A stretch of DNA of 64,000 bases from Paracoccaceae bacterium. Its GTDB lineage: Bacteria; Pseudomonadota; Alphaproteobacteria; Rhodobacterales; Rhodobacteraceae. Shown here piece by piece: positions 33,897 through 42,677 of the stretch. A program made the position numbers and the translations under genes. The notes beneath the pieces are model-generated. The model did no database searches. It saw only the letters and a program-made list of their open reading frames with translations, and was not told the DNA's origin. The stretch lies in contig JAKVCO010000006.1 of the NCBI GenBank assembly GCA_022448245.1, positions 248,001-312,000 of the forward strand. Reading direction: 5' to 3'. How positions within the stretch are numbered: position 1 is the first letter of the stretch; each line of letters opens with the position of its first letter.

Positions 33897-34345
33897 GGAA
33901 ACGGCACGCAGAGGATGAGGACGATGTCCGAGAACGTGTCGCCCGAGGCCGAAGAGAATTGTGCGATGCGGAGCGCTTTGTCCGGTTGGCCCTCCTTCGT
34001 CATCGGATGCCCATCGAGCGTGGTCATATGGGCGTCCGGCGTGCCGGGTGTGTTGAAGAGGATTGCAGGCACTGCCCCGCCCACGGTCCCGCCCTTCATG
34101 ACCCCGATCAGAAAGCCAATGACCGGCAATAGCGCGTCCGGATTAAAGCCAAAGGCTGAAATCAAATGCGGTAGCGAAACAGCCATGGCCATGGGCGCCG
34201 CGAGGCCGGGCGTGGAGCCCACCACGATGCCCAGAAGAAAAACGCTCAGGATCATCACCGGAGTGGCGGGCAGGCCCAAGAAGGCAAGCTCCGGCCCAGC
34301 AAAGACAACTGCCACACCTGCGAGGATATAATCGAGCACACTCAC
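33893..34345 (-). pseudogene. tctA: C-terminally truncated TctA-type transporter subunit
   Basis: About 150 codons of the large membrane subunit of a tripartite tricarboxylate transporter, which normally has about 500 residues. The start matches the family: FLLGIVVGSTPGLAAPMAMAVSLP, IGFLIGVMKGGTVGGAVPAILFNTPGTPDAHMTTLDGHPM and SASGDTFSDIVLIL. Homology stops there, and the following bases are sulfatase sequence in another frame. The start overlaps the tctB end by four bases as in intact operons. The missing two-thirds rules out transport function. Confidence 0.88.
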
Positions 34346-34877
34346 GGCTCAGACTCCCCGTTAGGCGGTAGGAGCAGATCATCGAATGGCAAATCAAAGA
34401 GCACGATCAGCGCGACCGTCACAGCGATGCCAATGAGCAAAGCGCGCAGCGAAAGTCGCCGCTCGATCGCTGAAATGAGTCCGGTGACGACGACCGTCCC
34501 GCCCAGCACAAAGCCCACCCATTTCCACGGCGCTGAGGCGCGCAAAAGGCGATACTCCTCGACCAACACAGGCCCTTCCCAGCGCATGAGCAAAAACGCG
34601 AGCACAATAAGGCCAAAACCCAGAGGACATGGCGCAGGGTGCCGGACGTCAGGCCCGGCTGGTCAGCGGCATTCCTCTCCGCAAGAACGAGCAAATCGCC
34701 CCCAACCAAGACAAGGCAGGCTGCAAGAGACGGTGCCAGCGCATCACCGATGGTCACACGGCGACGTACCTTTTCGATAAGGCCCGTGTCGGTATTGAAA
34801 GAAATCCATAGGAAGATCACCATCAATGCCAGCACAAGGCTCACGAGGCCCAGATAGAGATTTGCGCGCGATGTCAT
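34342..34877 (-). pseudogene. tctB: Frameshifted TctB-like small membrane subunit
   Basis: From ATG 34877 the frame gives MTSRANLYLGLVSLVLALM and several hydrophobic stretches up to LTSGTLRHVLW. The sensible continuation, GFGLIVLAFLLMRWEGPVL to the stop at 34342, is in a different frame. A single missing G in the run at about 34619-34621 explains the shift. The gene is otherwise complete, so this lesion looks recent. Its end overlaps the tctA start. Confidence 0.8.
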
Positions 34878-34922
34878 GGGATAAGACTAGCAGCGGGAGA
34901 AGTGCCCCGAGCTGGCAAAAGC

Positions 34923-35857
34923 TTATTCAGTGGCGGCCAGAAGAGCGCCGACGGCCTCTTAGTCAGAGGCATTGAGCGCATCGAGATCACCGCCCGTAGT
35001 GACGGAAGGCCGGCCGAACGCGGCTTCAGGCAACCCACCTGCTTTGGTGTCGGCATTGGTCGCACCCCCCTCAATCGCGGCGGAGAGCGCGGCGCGGGGC
35101 GTCCTCAGGCATGCCCGCCGGGCCGATGAAGAGGAAATAGCCATCGGCCACGAAATCCACACCAAACTCCGACATGGTCGGCGCATCTGACGTCTGAAAG
35201 AGCGGCTCAGAAAGCGCCGAAGCGAGGTTCACCAGATCACCCGCAGCCACGCCCTTGCGCTGGATGCCAGCCATAAAGCCGAGATCCATATCTCCCGCGT
35301 TCACGCCATCCATCACCGCACGTCCGCCACGAACCTGCACGATATTGAAGTCCACGCCCTGCGCCTCGCCCAAGAGTTAGGCCAGGTCGGAAAGCTCTGG
35401 TGATGTGGTGCCAAAGCGGATGTCATCGCCCGATGTGGCGGCCTCTACGACATCCATGAACGTCGTCCAGCCTTTTCCAGCAGGCGCTACGATACCCATC
35501 TGGAAGCCAGCAGTGGTGGCAATGGGCGTGAACATATCAGGCGTCAGGCCCGCATCAGCAGCGCGCAGTTTATAGCCCAAGGACTCTGTCACAACCATGC
35601 CGATGACCATGCCGTCGGCGGCTGATCCTTCATTGCCGCTGCGAGGTTCAGACCACCTTTGCCGGTCACATGCTCGGGGGTGAATTGCCACCCCATTGAT
35701 GCCTCAAGCTCTTCGGCAATGAGGCGCGCTTGGGTGTCTGCACCGCCGCCCGCGGCGAGAGCGATCATCAGTTTCACGGGGCCGGTGGGGTCCAATCCGC
35801 GGCAGATGCGGTGGTTGCTGCAAGGCTCATGGCCGCAGCCATCAAAAATTTCTTCAT
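34923..35857 (-). pseudogene. tctC: Broken TctC-type substrate-binding protein
   Basis: The ATG at 35857 starts a clean signal peptide (MKKFLMAAAMSLAATTASAADW). A one-base loss in the following C-rich stretch (about 35800) shifts the frame to PVKLMIALAAGGGADTQARLIAEELE. A second shift near 35620 leads to DGMVIGMVVTESLGYKL. An in-frame TAA (35377-35379) falls within the LA-stop-LLGEAQ context. Another shift near 35085-35095 leads to the C-terminus, which has a further premature TAA (34959-34961) before the original stop at 34923. At least three frameshifts and two nonsense changes make this gene clearly dead. Periplasmic receptor of the tctABC system. Confidence 0.88.
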
Positions 35858-35984
35858 GGTCTTCCACCCTGACCGACCAGACTACTTGATGAGACACACA
35901 CATTAGTTGTCAGGTCAACAGTAGGTTTGACGTGATCAGTGCGAGATGCCATGTCAAAGGTGTGAGGCGATGTGGAGGACTGAT

Positions 35985-36473
35985 GTGGACAATGTCGATC
36001 ACGTAAGGCCCCTAGAACGGCGCGTGTCTTATCGCATTAGCCGCATTCATGGGCGCATCAACGCACAGGCCGCGCGCATTCTCAGCGATGCTGCCGACAT
36101 CTCTCTATCACAATGGAGGATCCTCGTGATGGTCGCCGCCGACCCCGACGGCGAAATCTCGGCGACGGAGGTCGTGCGCAGGGCGAAAATCGACAAGGCG
36201 ATGGTGAGCCGGGCGATCAAAAGCCTTAGTGCCGCGGACCTCGTTCAAGTGGTTGTCAGCGAGGCTGACCAGCGTTTGCACAAAGTCAGGATGACCGACG
36301 CCGGACGTGCCCGCTTTGAAAAGGCCCTGCCCCATATGCTTGCCCGCCAGGACGGGCTCATGGCGCCATTCGACGAGGAGGAAGAGCAGCAGCTCTTCAG
36401 GCTTTTGGCCAAACTCGAAGACGCAATCTTGGCCATGGAAGACGAAACCGCACAGCAGACGGCAGCCGAGTGA
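35985..36473 (+). CDS. MarR-family transcriptional regulator
   Basis: 162 residues from the GTG at 35985, chosen because GGAGG ends six bases before it; in-frame ATGs at 35970 and 35946 are alternatives. The winged-helix core is intact: RISRIHGRINAQAARIL, ISLSQWRILVMVAA, ISATEVVRRAKIDKAMVSRAIKSLSAADLV and the wing VSEADQRLHKVRMTDAGRARF. It lies between tctC and the broken metallo-hydrolase, and its stop overlaps the latter's GTG start. Probably the old repressor of this catabolic locus; it seems to have outlived its targets. Confidence 0.85.
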   Translation: MDNVDHVRPLERRVSYRISRIHGRINAQAARILSDAADISLSQWRILVMVAADPDGEISATEVVRRAKIDKAMVSRAIKSLSAADLVQVVVSEADQRLHKVRMTDAGRARFEKALPHMLARQDGLMAPFDEEEEQQLFRLLAKLEDAILAMEDETAQQTAAE

Positions 36474-37326
36474 AGGTCACCGTTCTCGGGTCAGGCATGC
36501 CGGAACCCTACGCGCGCCGCGCGTCATCGGGGTATCGGGGTATCTGGTCGAAGTCGCCGGGCAGACCCTGCTCTTTGACTGCGGCGGCGGTGTGGTGAGC
36601 CGACTGCTCGAAGCAGGGGTGGCCCCCGATGAAGTCGATACGCTGATCCTTAGCCATCTGCATTCGGACCACATGATCGATTACGCCCGCTTGATCCACG
36701 CGGCATGGGACATGTCAGGCAAACGCATCCGCGTCTTGGGCCCTGCGCCGATCGCCGAAATCAACGAACGGCTCTTTGGTAGCGCAGGTGCCCTCGCATT
36801 CGACTGGGCCGCGCGCACCGACTACGAGCCGTCGCAAGAAGTCTGGCGAGGGCGTGGAGGTTCCGTGCCCAGACCCTAACCCGCGCCCGAGATCACCGAG
36901 AAAGGACCGGGCTTCATCCTCGCAGGGGACGGCTGGCGCCTTGAAGCCTGCGAAGTGCCCCACGCGCAGCCTTGGCTTTTGTGTCTTGGCTTCCGGTTGG
37001 AAGCCGACGGAAAGTGCCTTGCCTATTCAGGGGATGCACGGCTCTGCGCGGGCATAGAGCGCCTGAGCAAGAACGCGGATCTGCTCATCCATTGGTGCTA
37101 CCGGAGCGAAGGTCAGACGATCAGCCCGCAGCTTGATGCGCGCTCGCCCACGCCCTCTTTGATTGCGCAAATGTCTGCCTGCGTCGGGGTGAAGCGCCTG
37201 CTTTCAACCCATATCCGTGTTCAAATGGACGAACCGGCTGCCCGCGCGGCGGCGCTTGGCGCGTTGCAAGATCACTTTCCCAGAGAGGCGGGTATCGCGG
37301 AAGACCTAGACCAGATCACACTCTAG
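36470..37326 (+). pseudogene. Disrupted MBL-fold metallo-hydrolase
   Basis: The GTG at 36470 overlaps the MarR stop and begins VKVTVLGSGMPEPYARRASSGY. A tandem duplication of eight bases then shifts the frame; past it the other frame continues correctly with LVEVAGQTLLFDCGGGVVSRLL and the zinc motif LSHLHSDHMIDY. An in-frame TAA at 36880-36882 cuts this frame after GGSVPRP, and the same frame resumes with GWRLEACEVPHAQPW, CLAYSGDAR and LLSTHIRVQM to the stop at 37326. Two lesions in an otherwise well-preserved ribonuclease Z/arylsulfatase-like hydrolase indicate recent loss. Confidence 0.88.
36528..36543. repeat. 8-bp tandem duplication that frameshifts the metallo-hydrolase
   Basis: CGGGGTAT occurs twice in direct succession (36528-36535 and 36536-36543). 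Removing one copy restores a continuous reading frame ASSGYLVEVAGQ, so the duplication is the frameshifting event, most simply by replication slippage. Confidence 0.85.
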
Positions 37327-37332
37327 CGCGGC

Positions 37333-37794
37333 TTAGGGGAGACGCTCGCGGTCGATGAAGGTCTTCAACGCAAAGCGGGACCGCACGGCGCGAATGCCCC
37401 CAATTTTCAGCAGGCGCGACTGTAGGAAGCTCTCGAACTCCTCCAGGCTTTCGACCGCGACCTCGAGCATGAAATCCATCCCCCCCGTCATGAGCCGGCC
37501 CGTCACGATCTCTTCAAAGCGAGCCACCTCGCGCTGAAAGCGGCTTACCTCTTCGGCGTCCTGACGCTCCAGTTCCACACTAACGAAGGCGGTGATGCCA
37601 AAACCCGCGACGCTGCGGTCAATGCGGGCGACGTAGTCCGAGATCAGGCCGCTTTCCTCAAGCCGCTGCACCCGGCGTTTGCAGGGCGTCGCGGAGAGCC
37701 CGACACGTTCCGAAAGCTCCGCGAGGGTGATCCGGCCATCCCGACGCAACTCTCGAAGAATCGCACGATCCACTCTGTCTGTAGTGAATTTCAC
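37333..37794 (-). CDS. bkdR: Lrp/AsnC-family regulator, probable BkdR
   Basis: 153 residues. N-terminal helix-turn-helix (LRELRRDGRITLAELSERVGLSATPCKRRVQRLEESG) followed by the ligand-sensing RAM domain (VTGRLMTGGMDFMLEVAVESLEEFESFLQSRLLKIGGI). It is divergent from the branched-chain oxoacid dehydrogenase operon. In Pseudomonas an Lrp-like BkdR activates this operon in response to branched-chain amino acids, so the same role is inferred. The 116-base gap (37795-37910) is AT-rich, as expected for Lrp sites. Confidence 0.85.
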   Translation of the reverse strand: MKFTTDRVDRAILRELRRDGRITLAELSERVGLSATPCKRRVQRLEESGLISDYVARIDRSVAGFGITAFVSVELERQDAEEVSRFQREVARFEEIVTGRLMTGGMDFMLEVAVESLEEFESFLQSRLLKIGGIRAVRSRFALKTFIDRERLP

Positions 37795-37910
37795 TAAGAA
37801 TTTTTCCTATGACGGCGAAAAACGCCTCAACAGGACCAGAATACTGATATTAATCCACTTTTGTCACCACCTCTCTTCGGTAGGCTTGTTGCATGCTTTG
37901 AAGGAAAGCC

Positions 37911-39140
37911 ATGCCTGCCAAACCGCTCTCGCTTCACGTCCCCGAACCAGGGTGCCGCCCAGGCGACACTCCAGACTTCTCAAACTTCGAAATCCCGCGT
38001 GCTGGGGAAGTGACCCGCCCTGCCGTCGATGTGGACCCCAATGAGATCCGCGATATGGCGTTCTCGATCGTGCGGGTGCTCAACAAGAAGGGCGAGGCGG
38101 TGGGCGACTGGGCCGGTGCGCTGAGCGCGGATGAGCTGCGTGAAGGCCTGCGCCATATGCTGACCTTGCGCGTCTATGACGAGCGCATGCTAACCGCCCA
38201 ACGCCAGGGCAAGACGAGCTTTTACGCGCAGCATCTGGGCGAAGAAGCCGTCAGCTGCGCCGTGGCCGGTGCCCTTGCAAAGGGCGACATGAACTTCCCC
38301 ACCTATCGGCAGGCTGGGCTTCTGATCGCAGCAGGCTACCCGCTTGAGACGATGATGAACCAGATCTACTCGAACGCCGCTGACCCGCTGAAGGGACGGC
38401 AGCTGCCAATCTGCTATTCCTCGAAGGAACACGGCTTTTTCACCGTATCCGGCAACCTCGGCACGCAGTTTCTACAAGCAGTGGGCTGGGCCATGGGATC
38501 GGCCATCGCCGGTGACACCAAGATCGCGGCCGGCTGGATCGGCGACGGCTCCACGGCAGAGAGCGACTTTCACGCGGCCATGGTCTTCGCCTCTACCTAC
38601 CGCGCGCCAGTGATGCTCAATATCGTCAATAACCAGTGGGCGATATCGAGCTTCCAAGGCATCGCGCGAGGCGGCGTAGGCACCTTTGCGGCCCGCGGGC
38701 ACGGTTTCGGCATCCCGGCGATCCGGGTGGACGGCAACGATTATCTCGCTACCCGCGCCGTCGCCTCCTGGGCCGCCGAACGCGCCCGGTCAGGCCACGG
38801 GCCCACGCTGATCGAATACGTCACCTACCGCGCGGGCGCGCATTCGTCATCAGACGACCCGAGCGTCTACCGCTCCCCCGAGGAGGCCGCCGCCTGGCCG
38901 CTGGGCGACCCGATCGAGCGGCTGAAGAGCCATCTCATCGTGCTGGATGAATGGAGCGAAGAACGCCACGAGCAGGCTAAGGCCGAAGCGATGGACACGG
39001 TCCGCACGGCCCAGAAGGCAGCCGAGGCCAACGGCACGCTCCAAGATGGCGCGCAGCCTTCACCGCGCGACATGTTCGATCAAGTCTTCAAGGACATGCC
39101 GCCGCACCTTGTCCGCCAGCGTCAGGAGGCCGGTTTCTGA
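37911..39140 (+). CDS. bkdA1: Branched-chain 2-oxoacid dehydrogenase E1 alpha subunit
   Basis: 409 residues, TPP-binding subunit that decarboxylates the 2-oxoacids of Val, Leu and Ile. Visible are FYAQHLGEEAVSCAVAGAL, the E1 alpha TPP motif GDGSTAESDFHAAMVFASTYRAPVMLNIVNNQWAIS and the phosphorylation-loop-like YRAGAHSSSDDPSVYRSPEE. The long N-terminal region before the core fits bacterial BkdA1 proteins. AAGGAAAG precedes the start. Shares one base with the E1 beta start. Confidence 0.94.
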   Translation: MPAKPLSLHVPEPGCRPGDTPDFSNFEIPRAGEVTRPAVDVDPNEIRDMAFSIVRVLNKKGEAVGDWAGALSADELREGLRHMLTLRVYDERMLTAQRQGKTSFYAQHLGEEAVSCAVAGALAKGDMNFPTYRQAGLLIAAGYPLETMMNQIYSNAADPLKGRQLPICYSSKEHGFFTVSGNLGTQFLQAVGWAMGSAIAGDTKIAAGWIGDGSTAESDFHAAMVFASTYRAPVMLNIVNNQWAISSFQGIARGGVGTFAARGHGFGIPAIRVDGNDYLATRAVASWAAERARSGHGPTLIEYVTYRAGAHSSSDDPSVYRSPEEAAAWPLGDPIERLKSHLIVLDEWSEERHEQAKAEAMDTVRTAQKAAEANGTLQDGAQPSPRDMFDQVFKDMPPHLVRQRQEAGF

Positions 39141-40150
39141 TGGCACGCATGACCATGATCGAGGCGATCCGCGCCGCCCATGATGAGGCCATGGCCGCCG
39201 ACGACCGCGTTGTAGTTTTTGGCGAGGACGTGGGCTTTTTCGGCGGCGTTTTCCGCTGCACTCAAGGCCTGCAGGCCAAATACGGCAAGCAACGCTGCTT
39301 TGACGCGCCCATCAACGAAAGCGGCATCGTGGGCGCGGCGATTGGCATGGCGGCCTACGGGCTCAAACCCGTGATCGAGATCCAGTTCGCCGACTACGTC
39401 TACCCGGGCTTCGACCAGATCGCGTCTGAGGCCGCGCGTATCCGCTACCGCTCCGCCGGGGATTTCACAGTGCCTCTCGTCATCCGCATGCCCGCGGGCG
39501 GCGGCATCTTCGGCGGCCAGACCCATAGCCAGAGCCCCGAGGCGATTTTTACTCATGTCTGCGGCCTCAAAACCGTGATCCCTTCGAACCCGCGCGACGC
39601 CAAGGGCCTGCTTTTATCGGCCATAGAGGACCCTGATCCGGTGATCTTTCTGGAGCCCAAGCGGCTCTATAACGGGCCCTTTGACGGTCACCATGACCGC
39701 CCCGTCGTCAGCTGGAAGAACGTCGATGAAGGGGACGTGCCCGAGGATGATCCAGTGCCGCTCGGCAAGGCGAAGGTGCGCCGCGAAGGCGCTGACGTGA
39801 CCGTGCTCGCCTACGGGACGATGGTCCACGTCGCCCAGGCCGCTTGCGAAGAGACGGGGGTGGATTGCGAGATCATCGACCTGCGCACCCTCGTGCCCGT
39901 CGACCTCCCCACGATCGCCGAAAGCGTAAAGAAAACCGGCCGCTGCGTCGTCGTCCATGAAGCCACGCGCACGGGCGGCTATGGCGCAGAGCTCGTGAGC
40001 CTCGTGCAAGAGGCCTGCTTCTATTCGCTCGAGACCCCGATCGAGCGCGTCACCGGTTGGGACACCCCCTACCCCCACGCACAGGAATGGGATTACTTCC
40101 CCGGCCCCGAACGGCTGGGCGCCGCGCTCAAAAGGGTGATGGAGGCGTAA
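39140..40150 (+). CDS. bkdA2: Branched-chain 2-oxoacid dehydrogenase E1 beta subunit
   Basis: 336 residues. The transketolase-like pyrimidine domain shows VVVFGEDVGFFGGVFRCTQGLQAKYG, FDAPINESGIVGAAIGMAAYGLKPVIEIQFADYVYPGFDQI and RMPAGGGIFGGQTHSQSPE. The C-terminal domain has IIDLRTLVPVDLPTIAESVKKTGRCVVVHEA. Forms the alpha2beta2 E1 with the previous gene; its stop shares a base with the E2 start. Confidence 0.95.
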   Translation: MARMTMIEAIRAAHDEAMAADDRVVVFGEDVGFFGGVFRCTQGLQAKYGKQRCFDAPINESGIVGAAIGMAAYGLKPVIEIQFADYVYPGFDQIASEAARIRYRSAGDFTVPLVIRMPAGGGIFGGQTHSQSPEAIFTHVCGLKTVIPSNPRDAKGLLLSAIEDPDPVIFLEPKRLYNGPFDGHHDRPVVSWKNVDEGDVPEDDPVPLGKAKVRREGADVTVLAYGTMVHVAQAACEETGVDCEIIDLRTLVPVDLPTIAESVKKTGRCVVVHEATRTGGYGAELVSLVQEACFYSLETPIERVTGWDTPYPHAQEWDYFPGPERLGAALKRVMEA

Positions 40151-41337
40151 TGGCACGATTCGAGATCAAACTGCCCGACATCGGCGAAGGCATCGCAGAA
40201 GCGGAGCTTTCTGAGTGGAATGTAAAGGTGGGCCAAGTAGTGGCCGAAGACGACATCCTCGCAGCCGTCATGACCGACAAGGCGACGGTGGAGGTGCCCA
40301 CGCCCAAGCCCGGCACGATTGTGGAACTCAATGGCGACGTGGGCGCGATGCTCGCCATCGGCTCGACCCTCGCGGTGCTCGATATCAAGGGCGAGGAGGT
40401 GGCGGAGGAGAAGACCGTAGCGCCCGCGCCCGCGAAACCGACCCCAAAGCCCCCCAAGCCTGCGACGGCACAGGTGCATGGCGCGAAGCCCCTCGCTTCC
40501 CCCGCTGTCCGCAAAAGGGCGCGGGAAGAAGGCCTCACGCTCAGTGACATCCGCGGCTCGGGGCCCGCGGGGCGTATCCAGCACGAAGATCTCGATGCTC
40601 ATCTCTCGGGCGCACGCACCGGTCGCCAGCGGCTGACCCAGACCGAGGAGATCAAGATCACCGGCCTGCGCCGTAAAATCGCTGAGAAGATGGTGACCTC
40701 CGCCAGCCGCATCCCACACATCACCATCGTTGAAGCGGTGGAGATGGAGGTGCTGGAGACGCTGCGCGCGACGTTGAACGCTGAACATGCAGGCACGCGC
40801 CCGAAGCTGACCTTGTTGCCCTTCCTCGCCCGGGCTTTGGTGGAAGCCGTGCGCGCACAGCCCGATTTCAACGCCCGCTATGACGACGAGGCCGGCGTGC
40901 TTACCCGCCACGCGGGCGTCCATATCGGCATCGCCACGCAAACGGGCGCTGGCCTCACCGTACCCGTGCTGCGCCACGCAGAGGCCGCAACGCTCTGGAA
41001 CACCGCGGACGAGATCACCCGCCTCTCGGACGCCTCGCGCGATGGGACTATCGCGCGGGAGGAGCTTGGCGGATCCACAATCACTATCACCTCGCTGGGG
41101 CCCCTTGGCGCCATCGCCACGACGCCCATCATCAACCACCCGGAGGTGGCGATCCTTGGTGTGAACAAGATGCAGGTGCGGCCCGTTTGGGATGGCACGA
41201 CGTTTCAACCCAAACGGATGATGAACCTCTCGGCCTCATTCGATCACCGCATCATCGACGGCTACGACGCTGCGATCTTCGTTCAGAAGATCAAACAGTT
41301 GCTCGAGACCCCCGCCCTCATGTTCGTGGAGCAGTGA
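40150..41337 (+). CDS. bkdB: Dihydrolipoamide acyltransferase E2 of BCKDH complex
   Basis: 395 residues from ATG 40150, directly after the E1 beta stop. There is one N-terminal lipoyl domain (KLPDIGEGIAEAELSEW, lipoyl lysine in MTDKATVEV), a Pro/Ala/Lys-rich linker, and a peripheral-subunit-binding domain (ASPAVRKRAREEGLTLSDIRGSGPAGRI). The catalytic core has the active-site motif SFDHRIIDGYDA near the C-terminus. Transfers the acyl group from E1 to CoA. Confidence 0.95.
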   Translation: MARFEIKLPDIGEGIAEAELSEWNVKVGQVVAEDDILAAVMTDKATVEVPTPKPGTIVELNGDVGAMLAIGSTLAVLDIKGEEVAEEKTVAPAPAKPTPKPPKPATAQVHGAKPLASPAVRKRAREEGLTLSDIRGSGPAGRIQHEDLDAHLSGARTGRQRLTQTEEIKITGLRRKIAEKMVTSASRIPHITIVEAVEMEVLETLRATLNAEHAGTRPKLTLLPFLARALVEAVRAQPDFNARYDDEAGVLTRHAGVHIGIATQTGAGLTVPVLRHAEAATLWNTADEITRLSDASRDGTIAREELGGSTITITSLGPLGAIATTPIINHPEVAILGVNKMQVRPVWDGTTFQPKRMMNLSASFDHRIIDGYDAAIFVQKIKQLLETPALMFVEQ

Positions 41338-42674
41338 TGCAAGCAGACGTCCTCATTATCGGCGCAGGTCCCGGCGGCTATGCTTGTGCCATTCGTTGCG
41401 GTCAAGCGGGGCTGAAGACCATTGTGGTCGATGAAGCGAGGGCCGGGGGCACCTGTTTGAACGTGGGCTGCATCCCCTCCAAGGCGCTGATCCATGCTGG
41501 TGATGAGATGCATCGCTTTGCCCATGCGTCCGACGGTCCGCTCCGCCTTCAGACGGACGAGCCGGATCTGGACTTCCGCCACACGCAGGTTTGGAAGGAC
41601 GGCATCGTCAGCAAGCTCACCGGCGGGGTCGAAGGGCTGCTGAAACGCGCTGGCGTTGAGATCGTGACCGCCCGGGCGCGCCTGAAGGACGGCAAACGCG
41701 TTTCGCTGTCAGACGGGCGGGAGATCGTGGGAAAGACACTCGTCATTGCCACGGGGTCTGCCCCCGTGGAGCTACCCGCCCTGCCCTTTGGCGGCGATGT
41801 CCTATCATCGACCGAAGCGCTTGCCCTAACCGAGGTTCCCAAGCGCCTCGCCGTGGTGGGCGCCGGCTACATCGGGGCGGAGCTCGGCACCGCGTACTCC
41901 AAGCTCGGGGCGGAAGTGACGATCGTGGAGGCCGGGCCGCTCATTCTGCCTGCATTCGACGCGAAGCTCACGAATCCTGTGCTTGCACGGATGGAGGCGC
42001 TCGGCATCGAGGTGATGACCAATACCGCCGCCGAGGGCTTTGCAGATGGCATCCTCAGCACCAGCAGTGGGGAGATCGCCGCCGACAAAGTGCTCGTGAC
42101 CGTAGGACGGCGCCCGCGAACGGGCGGCATCGGCATGGAAGAGCTCGCGCTCGACATGGACGGCCCCTTCATCCGCGTGAACGCGCGGGGGGAAACGTCG
42201 ATGCGCGGGGTCTTTGCGATCGGCGACGTGACAGGCGAACCCATGCTCGCCCATCGTGCCACCGCGCAGGCGGAGATCGCAGCCGCGCATATCGCAGGCC
42301 AGTCTGCGGTGTGGGACAAACAAGCGATCCCGGCAATCTGCTTCACGGACCCTGAAATCGTCTCCGTAGGCGCCGCGCCAGAGGCAGAAGGCTGCAGCAG
42401 CGCTGAATTCCCGCTGGCCGCCAATGGCCGCACACTCACGCTGGACCGTGACGACGGTTTCATCCGCGTGGTCTACCGCGAGGCCGATCACGCCATCCTA
42501 GGCGCGCAAGCAGTTGGCGAAGGCGTGGCAGAGCTTTCGGCTGTCTTCACGCTCGCCATCGAGATGGGTGCACAGCTGGAAGACATCGCAGAGACGATCC
42601 ACGCCCACCCTACTCAGGGCGAAGCATTCCAGGAGGCAGCCCTCAGGGGGCTGGGCGCAGGCCTACATCTCTAA
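41337..42674 (+). CDS. lpdA: Dihydrolipoyl dehydrogenase E3 of BCKDH complex
   Basis: 445 residues from ATG 41337, overlapping the E2 stop by one base (TGATG). FAD-binding start DVLIIGAGPGGYACAIRCGQAG, redox disulfide GGTCLNVGCIPSKAL, NAD site VVGAGYIGAELGTAYSKLG, second FAD motif GVFAIGDVTGEPMLAHRATAQ and the C-terminal active-site HAHPTQGE are all present. Reoxidises the lipoyl arm of BkdB. Last gene of the operon, ending 3 bases before the convergent diflavin gene. Confidence 0.95.
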   Translation: MQADVLIIGAGPGGYACAIRCGQAGLKTIVVDEARAGGTCLNVGCIPSKALIHAGDEMHRFAHASDGPLRLQTDEPDLDFRHTQVWKDGIVSKLTGGVEGLLKRAGVEIVTARARLKDGKRVSLSDGREIVGKTLVIATGSAPVELPALPFGGDVLSSTEALALTEVPKRLAVVGAGYIGAELGTAYSKLGAEVTIVEAGPLILPAFDAKLTNPVLARMEALGIEVMTNTAAEGFADGILSTSSGEIAADKVLVTVGRRPRTGGIGMEELALDMDGPFIRVNARGETSMRGVFAIGDVTGEPMLAHRATAQAEIAAAHIAGQSAVWDKQAIPAICFTDPEIVSVGAAPEAEGCSSAEFPLAANGRTLTLDRDDGFIRVVYREADHAILGAQAVGEGVAELSAVFTLAIEMGAQLEDIAETIHAHPTQGEAFQEAALRGLGAGLHL

Positions 42675-42677
42675 GCG

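Noticed and set aside
33746-34345. Intact 199-residue small TctA-like protein
   Set aside because: Homology ends near 33900 and the rest is out-of-frame sulfatase sequence, so it is a truncated pseudogene.
41187-41336. Upstream extension of the lpdA frame
   Set aside because: It overlaps the E2 gene end; the FAD-binding start follows ATG 41337.
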